The translations under genes were made by a program, and so were the position numbers. Below, piece after piece: positions 8,678 to 18,593 of a DNA stretch of 64,000 bases. The DNA comes from Psychroserpens sp. NJDZ02 (GTDB lineage: Bacteria; Bacteroidota; Bacteroidia; Flavobacteriales; Flavobacteriaceae): positions 1,052,501 through 1,116,500 of the forward strand of contig NZ_CP039451.1 in the NCBI RefSeq assembly GCF_004843725.1, in the 5' to 3' direction. Position 1 is the stretch's first letter. The number at the start of each line of letters is the position of its first letter. The notes below the pieces were generated by a model. That model had not been told where the DNA came from. It made no database searches and was given only the letters and a program-made list of their open reading frames with translations.

Positions 8678-9956
8678 ACATATTAAATTTAATTACTACC
8701 TGCTCATTGTAATTCTTTTTTGCTTTGGGACTTTGCATGCGCAAAACTCTGATCCAGATACCACATTAAAGGCAAACGATTCAACAAAATCAGGAGACCT
8801 TTTAAAACAAATTGGTAATGGTTTTTTCCCAACTAAGCTATGGAACTTTGACTTACGCTATTTAATTAAGTATAATCAATATGAAGGTTTCAGAACTGGC
8901 TTAGGCGGTATTACCAATGATGAGTTTTCTGAAAAATATAGAATTGACTCCTATTTAGTCTATGGCTTCAGGGATGATAGCTTCAAATACAAAATAGGTG
9001 GCGGATTTAGAGTAAATAAAGACACTAAAACTTGGATTAACTTATCCTACATTGATGATTTAAAAGAAACAGGAAGTTCAGCCTTCTTAACTGATAGCCG
9101 TTCGTTTTCTTTTTTTGAACCCCGATTACTTAATATTAGTTTATTCCACAAACATATCACATCTGCCATTTCAATTGAACACGAAATAACACCCAATTTA
9201 TATTCAAAATCAGAAATTGCCATTAGTAATATAAGACCGACTTACGACTACAACTTTCTTTTAGATGGAAAGAATTATAGTGCATTTGAAACAACTACGG
9301 CTAAAGTATCGCTACAATGGGATCCCTTTAAAACTTTTGAAACATCTGAAGCAGGCGTAAAAACCGCTATTGATGGCTACCCAAAATTCACCTTGCAATA
9401 CACTAAAAGTTTTAAAGATCTTTTAAATGCTGATTTTAATTTTTCCAAATTAGATTTTAGAACTATTCATAAAATAAAACATAATAAGCATTCTTATACT
9501 ATCGGAACTTTATCCGCGGGTATAACTCATGGAAATGCACCTTTAACCCATTTATATCACGCCTATCCAAACAACATTACTAAAGAAACGATCTTACAGC
9601 GCTTTTCTGTAGCCGGAATCAATAGTTTTGAAACCATGTACTTCAACGAGTTTTTCTCCGATAGATTTTCTACCCTCGTTTTAAAACATTACGTAAAGCC
9701 TTTTGCAATTGCAAAACATTTTAACCCGCAATTAGTACTTGTATCTCGTTATGCCATTGGTAATATGAATAACATTGATAGACACCAAAATGTAGACTTT
9801 GGAACTTTAAAACATGGTTATACAGAAAGTGGATTTGAGATTAATAAATTACTTTTAGGTTTTGGTTTAAGTGCTACTTATAGATATGGTGCATATCATT
9901 TACCTAGAGAAGAAGATAATATCGCTCTAAAATTCACTTTTAATATTACATTATAA
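8664..9956 (+). CDS. Outer-membrane beta-barrel protein (resembles the DUF5686 barrel)
   Basis: A 430-aa protein with a signal peptide ending near FCFGTLHAQ. The rest is rich in alternating aromatic/hydrophobic strands and ends in ALKFTFNITL, typical of an outer-membrane barrel. WNFDLRYLIKYNQYEGFRTGLGGITNDEFS and the closing TYRYGAYHLPREEDNIALKF recall the barrel part of large DUF5686/carboxypeptidase-regulatory-like proteins of Bacteroidota, here without their N-terminal domain. It overlaps the TlpA-like gene by 14 bases, which suggests a shared envelope function. No specific role can be stated. Confidence 0.6.
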   Translation: MHNSKHIKFNYYLLIVILFCFGTLHAQNSDPDTTLKANDSTKSGDLLKQIGNGFFPTKLWNFDLRYLIKYNQYEGFRTGLGGITNDEFSEKYRIDSYLVYGFRDDSFKYKIGGGFRVNKDTKTWINLSYIDDLKETGSSAFLTDSRSFSFFEPRLLNISLFHKHITSAISIEHEITPNLYSKSEIAISNIRPTYDYNFLLDGKNYSAFETTTAKVSLQWDPFKTFETSEAGVKTAIDGYPKFTLQYTKSFKDLLNADFNFSKLDFRTIHKIKHNKHSYTIGTLSAGITHGNAPLTHLYHAYPNNITKETILQRFSVAGINSFETMYFNEFFSDRFSTLVLKHYVKPFAIAKHFNPQLVLVSRYAIGNMNNIDRHQNVDFGTLKHGYTESGFEINKLLLGFGLSATYRYGAYHLPREEDNIALKFTFNITL

Positions 9957-9992
9957 AACCAAATTTATTTAAGTAAATACAATGGTTTTATA

Positions 9993-10000
9993 TACCTTTG
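9993..10000 (+). promoter_or_regulatory. -7 promoter box of the RND-type exporter gene
   Basis: TACCTTTG fits TAnnTTTG and lies 20 bases before the ATG at 10020. No good -33 element is visible. Confidence 0.5.
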
Positions 10001-10019
10001 TTCCGTTTTTTAAAGTATT

Positions 10020-12431
10020 ATGTTTAAACTATTTTCTGCAAATTTCTGGGACATTGTAGCAAGACTAATTTTGCGCAATAAGATAGCTATTCTTATAGGT
10101 ATCGTTATAATTACCGTACTATTTAGTACGCAATGGAAGTATATGCGTTTTACGTATACCGAAGCTAACCTGCTACCGGACGACCACGACGTAAACATTA
10201 CTTACAATGACTTTTTAAAAGTATTTGGAGAAGAAGGTAATTTAGTTGTTCTTGGTGTTAAAGACACAACCCTTTTTACAGTCGAAAAATTAAATGCGTG
10301 GAACGCACTTTCTGACAGTTTTAGAAATGCTCCAGAAGTTGAAACTGTAATTTCAATTAAAGACCTACAAAAATTAGTCAAAGATCAAGTTCACGAAAAG
10401 TTTACGCTTGAACCTTTTATAAAAGATTCTGTGTCGTCTATCGCGGAAATTGAAAAACTTCAAGACCAATTATTCAATCAGTATCCCTTTTACGACAACT
10501 TCTTATTTAATAAAGAAACAAAAACAGTTCGTTCAGCCATTTATTTAAAGAAGGATATTGTAAACACCCCTGCTAGGAAGGACTTTGTAATAGATAATCT
10601 AATAAAAAAAATAGATGCTTTTGAGAAAAAAGAAGGTCTAGATGTTAGAATATCGGGGATGCCTTATATAAGAACCCTTAATGCAAAAAATATAGTTGAC
10701 GAGATTAATCTTTTTGTAATTGCAGCACTACTAGTAACCTCATTTATATTCTTCTTATTTTTTAGATCTTTTAGAGCAACTTTCATCTCTCTAATAGTCG
10801 TATGTATTGGTGTTATGTGGACCTTAGGTATACTTGGTATGCTTGGATATGAAATCACTGTACTAACAGCTTTAATACCACCATTAATAATTGTAATTGG
10901 AATACCTAATTGTATATTTCTGATAAATAAATATCAACATGAGGTTAAATCTCATGGTAATAAAGTAAAAAGTTTACAGCGTGTAATTACAAAAGTAGGT
11001 AATGCCACATTAATGACAAATGTTACCACTGCTTCAGGTTTTGGTACTTTTATCTTAACCGAGAGTACCTTACTTAAAGAGTTTGGTGTTGTTGCCTCAT
11101 TAAGTATAATAGCTATTTTCATACTATGCTTGCTAATAATACCAATACTCTACAGCTTCTTACCCTACCCTAAAGAGCGCCACTTAGAGCACCTAAACAA
11201 ACGTTGGATTGGTGGTTTTGTCGATTGGATGGTACGAATGGTAAAAGAAAAGCGAATTGCGATTTATATAACCTCTCTGGTTTTACTAGTCGTTTGTTTG
11301 ATTGGTATTTTCCAAATAAAAATTTCTGGAAGTCTAATTGAAGACATGCCCAAAAAGGCACAATTTTTTAAAGATATCCGCTTTTTTGAAGAAGAGTTTG
11401 ATGGTATTATGCCATTAGAAATTATGATTGACACTAAACGTAAGCAAGGTGTTATGAAGTTGGCGACTTTAAAACGAATGGAAAAAATTGAAGAGTTTAT
11501 AAATGAGACTCCTGAATTTTCAAAAGCAATTTCAGTTGTTGGATTAGTCAAATATTCCAAGCAAGCGTACTATAATGGAAATCCAAAATATTACCAACTA
11601 CCAACAAGCATGGAAAATAATTTCATTTTATCCTATGCTAAAAACTCATCATCCGACACGGATTTACTAAAAAACTTTGTGGATAGCACTGGCCAGTATG
11701 CTAGAATTACAACATTCATGAAAGACATTGGTACGGACAAAATGGAACGTATCCAAGAAAATCTGCAAGACAAAATAGACAACGTATTTCCTGAAAAGCA
11801 GTACAATGTAACCATGACTGGTAAAGCATTGGTTTTTCAAAAAGGAACTAAATATCTAGTCAAAAACTTAGCCATATCACTATCTCTAGCCGTTATATTA
11901 ATCTCTCTATTCATGGCTTACATGTTTAGATCGTTTAGGATGATTGTTGTATCATTAATCCCCAATTTATTACCACTAGTAGTAACAGCAGGATTAATGG
12001 GATATATTGGTGTACCAATAAAACCCTCAACAATATTAGTCTTTAGTATAGCATTTGGTATATCTGTAGATGATACGATTCATTTTTTAGCAAAATACAG
12101 ACAAGAGCTACAAGCCAATAATTGGAAGATAAAAAAATCTGTTTATGGAGCGTTACGCGAAACAGGAGTTAGTATGTTTTATACCTCAATAGTACTCTTC
12201 TTTGGTTTCTCAGTATTTATAATTTCTAGTTTTGGAGGTACCGTAGCACTTGGTGCTTTAGTATCAGTAACATTATTATTTGCTATGTTATCTAACTTAC
12301 TACTATTACCATCGTTATTATTATCATTAGAACGAAGTATTGCTAATAAGCAAGTCTTAAAAGAACCAACAATTAATATTATACCAAGGGAAGACGATGA
12401 TGAAAAGACATCTGTTTCCGAAGAAAAATAA
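10020..12431 (+). CDS. RND superfamily transporter (MMPL/HpnN-like)
   Basis: An 803-aa inner-membrane protein with two repeats, each one TM helix, a large extracytoplasmic domain and about five TM helices, so ~12 TM in all. In the first bundle ALIPPLIIVIGIPNCIFLINKY and in the second IAFGISVDDTIHFLAKYR are the TM4 motifs of the MMPL/SSD-like RND exporters. Such proteins use proton flux to move lipids or hydrophobic molecules. It lacks the periplasmic-adaptor partners of tripartite pumps nearby, so it probably acts alone. It stands directly upstream of asnS, 36 bases apart. The substrate is unknown. Confidence 0.85.
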   Translation: MFKLFSANFWDIVARLILRNKIAILIGIVIITVLFSTQWKYMRFTYTEANLLPDDHDVNITYNDFLKVFGEEGNLVVLGVKDTTLFTVEKLNAWNALSDSFRNAPEVETVISIKDLQKLVKDQVHEKFTLEPFIKDSVSSIAEIEKLQDQLFNQYPFYDNFLFNKETKTVRSAIYLKKDIVNTPARKDFVIDNLIKKIDAFEKKEGLDVRISGMPYIRTLNAKNIVDEINLFVIAALLVTSFIFFLFFRSFRATFISLIVVCIGVMWTLGILGMLGYEITVLTALIPPLIIVIGIPNCIFLINKYQHEVKSHGNKVKSLQRVITKVGNATLMTNVTTASGFGTFILTESTLLKEFGVVASLSIIAIFILCLLIIPILYSFLPYPKERHLEHLNKRWIGGFVDWMVRMVKEKRIAIYITSLVLLVVCLIGIFQIKISGSLIEDMPKKAQFFKDIRFFEEEFDGIMPLEIMIDTKRKQGVMKLATLKRMEKIEEFINETPEFSKAISVVGLVKYSKQAYYNGNPKYYQLPTSMENNFILSYAKNSSSDTDLLKNFVDSTGQYARITTFMKDIGTDKMERIQENLQDKIDNVFPEKQYNVTMTGKALVFQKGTKYLVKNLAISLSLAVILISLFMAYMFRSFRMIVVSLIPNLLPLVVTAGLMGYIGVPIKPSTILVFSIAFGISVDDTIHFLAKYRQELQANNWKIKKSVYGALRETGVSMFYTSIVLFFGFSVFIISSFGGTVALGALVSVTLLFAMLSNLLLLPSLLLSLERSIANKQVLKEPTINIIPREDDDEKTSVSEEK

Positions 12432-12467
12432 AAAAGAACACTCTATTTTTAATTAAATTTTTTAAAA

Positions 12468-13898
12468 ATGAAATCACATACAGTCGCTACTTTACTTAAA
12501 GAGACAAAATTACAAGAAATACAAATAAAAGGTTGGGTACGTACCTTTAGAGCTAATAGATTTATTGCTTTAAATGATGGTTCAACATTACATAACATCC
12601 AATGTGTAGTCGATTTTGAAAACACAGACGAGAACTTACTAAAACGCATCACAACTGGTGCTGCCGTGTCAATCACAGGAGAATTAGTAGAAAGTCAAGG
12701 TAAAGGTCAAACAGTAGAAGTTACCGTTACTAAAATTGAAATTTTAGGAGATTCTGATCCAGAAACTTATCCAATTCAACCCAAAAAACACAGTTTTGAA
12801 TTTTTAAGAGAAAATGCGCATCTACGCACAAGAACAAGTACGTTTAGTGCTGTTATGCGTTTACGTTCTGCATTATCTTTTGCTGTACATAAGTACTTTA
12901 ATGATAACGGTTTCTACTATATGCACACCCCAATTATTACAGGGAGTGATGCAGAAGGAGCAGGAGAAATGTTTCGTGTAAGCACATTAGATCAAAAAAA
13001 CCCTCCTTTAACAGAAGATGGTAATATAGACCAAACCAAAAACTTTTTCGGAAAAGACACTAACCTTACTGTTTCTGGTCAATTAGAAGCAGAAACTTAT
13101 GCGATGTCTTTAGGTAAAGTCTATACTTTTGGACCAACTTTTAGAGCAGAAAACTCTAATACCACACGTCATTTGTCAGAATTCTGGATGATTGAGCCAG
13201 AAGTTGCTTTCATGGATCTTGCTGGAAATATGGACTTAGCAGAAGACTTTATGAAATCTGTGATTAGTTACATTTTAGAACATAATGCGGACGACTTAGA
13301 GTTTTTAGACAAACGTCTTTTGGATGATGAAAAAACAAAGCCGCAAGCAGAACGTAGTGAATTGTCATTAATTGAAAAATTAAAGTTCGTTACTGAAAAC
13401 AATTTCAAACGCGTAAGTTATACTGAAGCTATAGATATACTTAGAAATTCTAAGCCTAACAAGAAAAAGAAATTCAATTATATCATTGAAGAATGGGGTG
13501 CCGATTTACAATCAGAACACGAGCGCTTTTTAGTAGAAAAACATTTTAAGTGCCCAGTAATATTATTTGATTATCCGGCAAATATAAAAGCATTTTACAT
13601 GCGTTTAAACGAAGACGGTAAAACCGTTAGAGCAATGGATATCTTATTTCCTGGTATTGGAGAAATTGTTGGAGGATCACAACGTGAAGAACGTCTTGAT
13701 GTTTTAAAAGAAAAAATGGCAGTCTTAGATATTTCTGAGGAAGAATTATGGTGGTACTTGGACTTACGTAAATATGGTACAGCTGTTCACTCTGGTTTTG
13801 GTCTTGGTTTTGAACGCTTAGTTATGTTTGCAACAGGAATGGGAAATATTAGAGATGTAATACCTTACCCAAGAACACCGCAAAACGCAGAATTTTAA
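12468..13898 (+). CDS. asnS: Asparaginyl-tRNA synthetase
   Basis: A 476-aa class IIb synthetase. The N-terminal OB-fold anticodon-binding domain (~1-110) carries IKGWVRTFRANRFIALNDGS. Catalytic motif 2 is FRAENSNTTRHLSEFWMIEPE and motif 3 is GFGLGFERLVMFATGM. The EEWGADLQSEHE insert region and VGGSQREERLD distinguish AsnRS from AspRS. It attaches Asn to tRNA-Asn. A separate aspS lies at 56531. A strong terminator follows. Confidence 0.97.
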   Translation: MKSHTVATLLKETKLQEIQIKGWVRTFRANRFIALNDGSTLHNIQCVVDFENTDENLLKRITTGAAVSITGELVESQGKGQTVEVTVTKIEILGDSDPETYPIQPKKHSFEFLRENAHLRTRTSTFSAVMRLRSALSFAVHKYFNDNGFYYMHTPIITGSDAEGAGEMFRVSTLDQKNPPLTEDGNIDQTKNFFGKDTNLTVSGQLEAETYAMSLGKVYTFGPTFRAENSNTTRHLSEFWMIEPEVAFMDLAGNMDLAEDFMKSVISYILEHNADDLEFLDKRLLDDEKTKPQAERSELSLIEKLKFVTENNFKRVSYTEAIDILRNSKPNKKKKFNYIIEEWGADLQSEHERFLVEKHFKCPVILFDYPANIKAFYMRLNEDGKTVRAMDILFPGIGEIVGGSQREERLDVLKEKMAVLDISEEELWWYLDLRKYGTAVHSGFGLGFERLVMFATGMGNIRDVIPYPRTPQNAEF

Positions 13899-13977
13899 AA
13901 CATAGAATAACTTTTAAACTCTTAATAAATGATTTTAGAATAAATAGAGTTTATTAACATTCAAATTTATATATTAA

Positions 13978-14009
13978 AACAATCTACTAAAATGTAGATT
14001 GTTTTTTTT
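13978..14009 (+). terminator. Intrinsic terminator after asnS
   Basis: AACAATCTAC-TAAAAT-GTAGATTGTT, a 10-bp stem followed by T8. Confidence 0.85.
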
Positions 14010-14036
14010 ATTTTTATCCTAATTCTAAAATAAATC

Positions 14037-15497
14037 ATGCTTAAACAATATTTACAGTTTAAATTATCGCAGAAGTTGTCGCCACAACAAATTCAATTAA
14101 TGAAATTGATACAGTTGCCGACACAAGCATTTGAACAACGTTTAAAGCAAGAGTTAGAAGAAAATCCTGCATTAGACACAGGGAAAGAAGAAATTGTTGA
14201 TGACTTCGACAATGACTTAGATAACACTAAAGACGATTTTGACGATAACGACATCATTGATGCGGGAGATATTAACGTCGATGATTACTTAAGTGATGAC
14301 GAAATCCCGGAATATAGAACAAACACGAATAACTATAGTGCAGATGATGAGGACAAAACCATGCCTTATGCTGCCGGTACTTCTTTTACGCAACATTTAG
14401 TCAATCAATTAAACACCTATCGTTTGTCTGATGACGAACGTGATATTGCTGAATTTTTAGTCGGTAGCGTTGACGAGAGTGGCTACATACGTAGAGAACT
14501 AACTGATATTGTAGATGACCTTGCCTTTACCCAGAGTGTCTATACTGATGAAGAAAAGGTCTCTAGAGTCCTTAAAATTGTGCATCAATTAGATCCAGCA
14601 GGTGTTGGTGCTAGAAACTTACAAGAGTGTTTAAGTATCCAATTACATAGAAAAGAAAAGTCACCAGATATCCAATTGGCAATGGATATTATCGATAAAG
14701 CATTTGATCAGTTTACTAAAAAGCATTATAAAAAATTAATGCAAAAATTTGATATAACTGAAGAACAGCTTAAAGATGCGATTCATGAAGTGGAACGTCT
14801 TAACCCAAAACCAGGAGGTTCATACGCTGGAAACAATAGAATCGTGGAACACGTTGTTCCTGATTTTGCCATAAAAATAGTGGATGGCCAATTAGAATTA
14901 ACTCTTAATGGTCGTAATGCTCCAGAACTACACGTTTCTAGAGAGTATAATAATATGCTTAAAGGCTATAAAGAGAGTAAAGACAAGTCTAAATCTCAAA
15001 AAGATGCTGTGATGTTTATCAAGCAAAAACTAGATGCCGCAAAATGGTTTATAGACGCTATTAAACAGCGTCAGCAAACTTTATTTGTCACAATGAGCTC
15101 TATTATGAATTACCAGAAAGAATTCTTCTTAACCGGCGATGAGCGTAATTTAAGACCAATGATTCTTAAAGATATTGCTGACGAAATTGAAATGGATGTT
15201 TCTACAGTTTCTAGAGTTGCTAATAGTAAATATGTAGATACGCCTTACGGTACTAAATTAATCAAAGAATTCTTCTCAGAATCTATGACTAATGATCAAG
15301 GTGAAGAAGTCTCTACACGCGAAATCAAAAAAATTCTAGAAACAGTAATTGAAGAAGAAAGTAAAAAGAAACCTTTAACAGATGCTGCTTTAGCCAAAAT
15401 ACTAAAAGAAAAAGGATACCCTATTGCCCGTCGTACCGTCGCTAAATATAGAGAACAATTAGATATACCTGTTGCTAGATTGCGTAAAAAAATATAA
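14037..15497 (+). CDS. rpoN: RNA polymerase sigma-54 factor
   Basis: A 486-aa sigma-54. Region I is Gln/Leu-rich (LSPQQIQLMKLIQLPTQAFE) and binds enhancer-binding proteins. A long acidic region II follows (about residues 48-110). Then comes the core-binding domain with LDPAGVGARNLQECLSIQL, a helix-turn-helix (DIADEIEMDVSTVSRV) and the RpoN box ARRTVAKYREQLDIP near the C-terminus. It directs transcription from -24/-12 promoters with ATP-dependent activators. No such activator is encoded in this window. The start at 14037 lies 27 bases after the asnS terminator. Confidence 0.96.
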   Translation: MLKQYLQFKLSQKLSPQQIQLMKLIQLPTQAFEQRLKQELEENPALDTGKEEIVDDFDNDLDNTKDDFDDNDIIDAGDINVDDYLSDDEIPEYRTNTNNYSADDEDKTMPYAAGTSFTQHLVNQLNTYRLSDDERDIAEFLVGSVDESGYIRRELTDIVDDLAFTQSVYTDEEKVSRVLKIVHQLDPAGVGARNLQECLSIQLHRKEKSPDIQLAMDIIDKAFDQFTKKHYKKLMQKFDITEEQLKDAIHEVERLNPKPGGSYAGNNRIVEHVVPDFAIKIVDGQLELTLNGRNAPELHVSREYNNMLKGYKESKDKSKSQKDAVMFIKQKLDAAKWFIDAIKQRQQTLFVTMSSIMNYQKEFFLTGDERNLRPMILKDIADEIEMDVSTVSRVANSKYVDTPYGTKLIKEFFSESMTNDQGEEVSTREIKKILETVIEEESKKKPLTDAALAKILKEKGYPIARRTVAKYREQLDIPVARLRKKI

Positions 15498-15567
15498 TTG
15501 ATTAGCTTTAAAACATTCCCATCAATATCTACGTTTTCTTATCAAACTTTACCAATATCTATTTAAA

Positions 15568-16173
15568 ATGAAATGGCTAATTAAAACTATATCGGTTGTC
15601 TTTCATCCTATTATCATGCCTTTATTGGCAATTCACTTTTACTTTAAGAAATCACCCCGATTTATTCCTGAAGACCTTGTATACGCAAAATTAATATCGC
15701 TATTTATACTATCTGTTGTACTTCCTATTATGGTGTACTTTTTATTAAAAACCTTAGGTAAAACAGAATCTATACATTTAAAGACAACTAAAGAACGTAT
15801 TTTACCTTTATTGGTAAATTGCGCCATAATAATACTAATACTATATCGCGTTTTCCCTGAGAATCAAATACCAGAATTATACTTCTTTTTTATAGGCATA
15901 CTACTATCTAGTGTAACCTGTTTAATATTAGCTATACTAAAATTCAAAGCCAGTATTCACTTAATAGCAACCGGGGGTGTTTTTATGTTTTTTATAGCAT
16001 TTGCCATTCATTTTAGCATAAATATTAATGGAAGCTTAGCCCTATTTGCTATAATTACTGGTGCTGTCGCCACCTCAAGATTATATTTAGAAGCACATAG
16101 CGTTAAAGAGCTATTGGCAGGATTACTAATTGGCATAATACCACAACTCATTGTATTACAATATTGGTTATAA
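15568..16173 (+). CDS. Membrane protein related to PAP2-type phosphatases
   Basis: A 201-aa protein with about six TM segments. Near residues 130-135 it has KASIH, and near 171-182 SRLYLEAHSVKE. These fit the second and third motifs of PAP2 phosphatases (PSGH and SR-x5-H-x3-D), with Glu in place of the final Asp and a degenerate first motif (KTTKERILP). It may hydrolyse a lipid phosphate or pyrophosphate at the periplasmic side, or be a degenerate relative. It converges with the following minus-strand gene and overlaps its end by 6 bases. The assignment is inferred from motifs only. Confidence 0.5.
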   Translation: MKWLIKTISVVFHPIIMPLLAIHFYFKKSPRFIPEDLVYAKLISLFILSVVLPIMVYFLLKTLGKTESIHLKTTKERILPLLVNCAIIILILYRVFPENQIPELYFFFIGILLSSVTCLILAILKFKASIHLIATGGVFMFFIAFAIHFSININGSLALFAIITGAVATSRLYLEAHSVKELLAGLLIGIIPQLIVLQYWL

Positions 16174-16860
16174 AATATAAAACATTAAACCAACTTTAAT
16201 TGCGCTTATGTTTAGGGATTCTCCATTTATTTGAGCAGTATCAAACATATCATTTAAACCATAGTACAGATAGAAATTCCACGTATTATAACCTGCACTA
16301 AAGGTCAAGCCATATTGTATCTTAGTAAAAGCACCTGTATTTCTTACTTTAAAACTCTCAGGATCCCCTATGTATTTGGTTCCGTTAGCAAATACATAAC
16401 CAACCTTAAGTCCCGTATAAATGCGCCAAAAGCTATATTCACTCGGTGTTGATGTTCTCCATCTATATTGGATTGGCATTTCTACAACGTAGGTATAAAA
16501 TTTATTCTTAGAATAATCGGTATCCTCATTCAACACTGAAAATGTAGTTTCGCTAGCACCTTCACTAATTAACAGGTTATCATTATAGGCATTAAACGAT
16601 AAACCTAAACCTACACCAATTGCTTTATTTCTATTGTCATTAATTGGCATATCTCGGATAACTCCAAAATGCAACCCGCTTGAAAACGCATTTTGAGAGA
16701 CACCACTTGGCTTATTACTTAGTAAATTATACGTTATACCCAAATAGAACTGATCCTCTCTATATAGAGAATCTACCACCATCTGTTTAGCCGAGTTGTC
16801 CTGAGCCATAAGCATTGGTGTACAAAATAAAACTGAAAAAAAAACTAGTATATATTTCAT
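16168..16860 (-). CDS. Outer-membrane beta-barrel protein (PorT/OMP_b-brl-like)
   Basis: A 230-aa protein with a signal peptide ending near TPMLMAQ. The rest alternates hydrophobic strands and turns (FYLGITYNLLSNK, HFGVIRDM, AIGVGLGLSFNAYN, FWRIYTGLKVGYVFA) and ends in AIKVGLMFYIL, as in 8-stranded barrels of the PorT/OMP_b-brl group. I cannot say that it is the type IX secretion PorT. It is last in a minus-strand series after exbB-exbD-exbD, but a strong terminator separates it from exbD. Confidence 0.65.
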   Translation of the reverse strand: MKYILVFFSVLFCTPMLMAQDNSAKQMVVDSLYREDQFYLGITYNLLSNKPSGVSQNAFSSGLHFGVIRDMPINDNRNKAIGVGLGLSFNAYNDNLLISEGASETTFSVLNEDTDYSKNKFYTYVVEMPIQYRWRTSTPSEYSFWRIYTGLKVGYVFANGTKYIGDPESFKVRNTGAFTKIQYGLTFSAGYNTWNFYLYYGLNDMFDTAQINGESLNISAIKVGLMFYIL

Positions 16861-16971
16861 CCGTTAAAAGTAGTATTTATTATTGATCAGATGTTTCACT
16901 AAAAAAGAACTGGTCCATAACACTCCCAATTTAATTAATTTGTTGCGCAAAAAAATAAAGGTATAAAAAAC

Positions 16972-17003
16972 AAAAGGTGTTTTGATAAATCAAAACACCT
17001 TTT
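16972..17003 (-). terminator. Intrinsic terminator of the exbB-exbD operon
   Basis: On the minus strand AAAAGGTGTTTTGA-TTTA-TCAAAACACCTTTT is a 14-bp perfect stem followed by T-rich sequence, 23 bases after the exbD stop codon. Confidence 0.85.
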
Positions 17004-17025
17004 GTAATAAAATTAAGAGTAATCT

Positions 17026-17496
17026 TTATTTAAGTCCACTACCCTTTTTAGTAGTATAGTTAATTTTCAATTGTCCTACTTTACGTAATTGTTGCTCAAT
17101 ATCTGATATAAGACCCATGTTAGTTTCTTTATCAACTTTAAGAGCTGCAATTAATTGTGGTATTTCAGCTTCACGCTTAGAAGCACGTTCTGCCGCGACA
17201 AAAGCTGCAATTTCCTTCAAATCAGCAAACTTATCGTTTAACTGAATCTTAGGATCTTCACCCATATTTTTATATTGATCACTAGGTTTTCCAGCGTATA
17301 TAAACATGATTAAATTTTTCTGACCTAGCTTTTCAGTTTCGGCTGCAGAAGGTAAATTATTTTTAATTTTCAAACTGCTGTCTCTCATTACGGTTGCTAC
17401 CATAAAAAAGAATAATAGCATGAATACAATATCAGGTAATGATGCTGTAGAAATAGCTGGCAATTCTTTGCTGCCTTCTTTTTTAAATTTTGACAT
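17026..17496 (-). CDS. exbD: ExbD/TolR-type biopolymer transport protein 2
   Basis: A 156-aa protein with a single N-terminal TM (PDIVFMLLFFFMVATVMRD) whose Asp is the conserved proton-carrying residue of ExbD/TolR, followed by a periplasmic domain. With the ExbB/TolQ-type channel encoded upstream it would convert proton motive force into mechanical work on a TonB/TolA-like protein. It lies 11 bases after the first exbD, in the order exbB, small membrane gene, exbD, exbD. Confidence 0.92.
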   Translation of the reverse strand: MSKFKKEGSKELPAISTASLPDIVFMLLFFFMVATVMRDSSLKIKNNLPSAAETEKLGQKNLIMFIYAGKPSDQYKNMGEDPKIQLNDKFADLKEIAAFVAAERASKREAEIPQLIAALKVDKETNMGLISDIEQQLRKVGQLKINYTTKKGSGLK

Positions 17497-17507
17497 AGTT
17501 TAATAAA

Positions 17508-18116
17508 TTATTTTGGTTCTGCCTTAGAGATAATTCTAGGATACTTACCCTTTATATCATCTATTTTAGCTTTTAACTTTTCACTTTTAAATTGAGGAGA
17601 TTTTGAATCATCATAAGTTAATTCCATTTCTTTAAAAGAACGATTGTATAGCTTTTGGGCTAGACGCTCTCTTAATTCTGAATAAGCACTTACCAACTGA
17701 TCGTAAACCACTATAAAAGTATTATAATCTGTAGCTCTTGAATGTGTTATTGAAACAATTGCTTTAGAAGGATGATCTGAAGACTCCGGATCTTTAGCTC
17801 CATTACAATAATCACATTTAGTCCCCCCAGTTCCTTCAGCCGCACCATTATCAATAAACTTGATAGCTGCAGCTTTAAGGTCTTTAATTTTCATTATTTC
17901 CTCCTCAACCAACATTTGGTTATCCTTATTTAACTCAACAGTAAAAATGTTTTTCTGTTTTATTTTAACTTCGGGTGGTGGAACATCTGGTGGTAGTTTT
18001 GAACTAATACCAGAATCTACTTCAATAGTTGTTGTAACTAAGAAGAATATTAATAATAAGAAGGCAATGTCAGCCATAGAGCCTGCATTAACTTCTGGTG
18101 CTGATCTTTTTGCCAT
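17508..18116 (-). CDS. exbD: ExbD/TolR-type biopolymer transport protein 1
   Basis: A 202-aa protein, longer than E. coli ExbD (~141 aa). The TM is MADIAFLLLIFFLVTTTIEVD with the conserved Asp near its start. The periplasmic part holds an insert with CDYC near residue 100, absent from the second exbD copy and possibly redox- or metal-active. Paired unequal ExbD genes behind one ExbB are usual in Bacteroidota. It begins 2 bases after the small membrane gene's stop. Confidence 0.92.
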   Translation of the reverse strand: MAKRSAPEVNAGSMADIAFLLLIFFLVTTTIEVDSGISSKLPPDVPPPEVKIKQKNIFTVELNKDNQMLVEEEIMKIKDLKAAAIKFIDNGAAEGTGGTKCDYCNGAKDPESSDHPSKAIVSITHSRATDYNTFIVVYDQLVSAYSELRERLAQKLYNRSFKEMELTYDDSKSPQFKSEKLKAKIDDIKGKYPRIISKAEPK

Positions 18117-18118
18117 AA

Positions 18119-18559
18119 TTATTTAATTAATTTTTTAATACCTGAGAATAACATCGTTCCAATAGCTACTGCTCCTAAAATATAAAATGCTATTAATCCA
18201 GCACCTACCATTTTAGATTCGCCTTCTGAAGCTACTAATCCGTTATATTTATAAACGCCATCTCCTCCAGATACTACATAAGCTATAACTAATATAGCTA
18301 CGAAAGCACCCACACCTATTAACGTGTTTTTAAGAGATTTCCCTCCTGTAAAGATATTTTTGATAACAAAAAAGACTACAAATATTAAAACTAAAGCCAA
18401 TATAGCGTAAGCTACATATGACATATAATCAACTAAAGCAGTATCTCCGCTTGCTGCCGCCATCTCTATACCTTCATCTCCTTTAGAAATAATACCTACT
18501 AAAATACCAATCCCAGCTAAACTCAATACTAAAGCAACTATTTTTAAAATCTTGTGCAT
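18119..18559 (-). CDS. Small membrane protein in the exbB-exbD operon
   Basis: A 146-aa protein with four predicted TM helices (around residues 5-25, 43-67, 77-97 and 122-140) and a short Gly/Glu-rich loop. I do not recognise a named family. It sits between exbB and exbD with gaps of 34 and 2 bases, so it is surely co-transcribed and may be an accessory subunit of this energising complex. Confidence 0.8.
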   Translation of the reverse strand: MHKILKIVALVLSLAGIGILVGIISKGDEGIEMAAASGDTALVDYMSYVAYAILALVLIFVVFFVIKNIFTGGKSLKNTLIGVGAFVAILVIAYVVSGGDGVYKYNGLVASEGESKMVGAGLIAFYILGAVAIGTMLFSGIKKLIK

Positions 18560-18593
18560 ATTCTTTAATTTTTAAAGTTAGTAATTGAGTAAA

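Noticed and set aside
16168..16860. The barrel gene as the type IX secretion protein PorT/SprT
   Set aside because: Only general 8-strand barrel character is seen; I could not match the specific SprT sequence, so I kept a neutral name.
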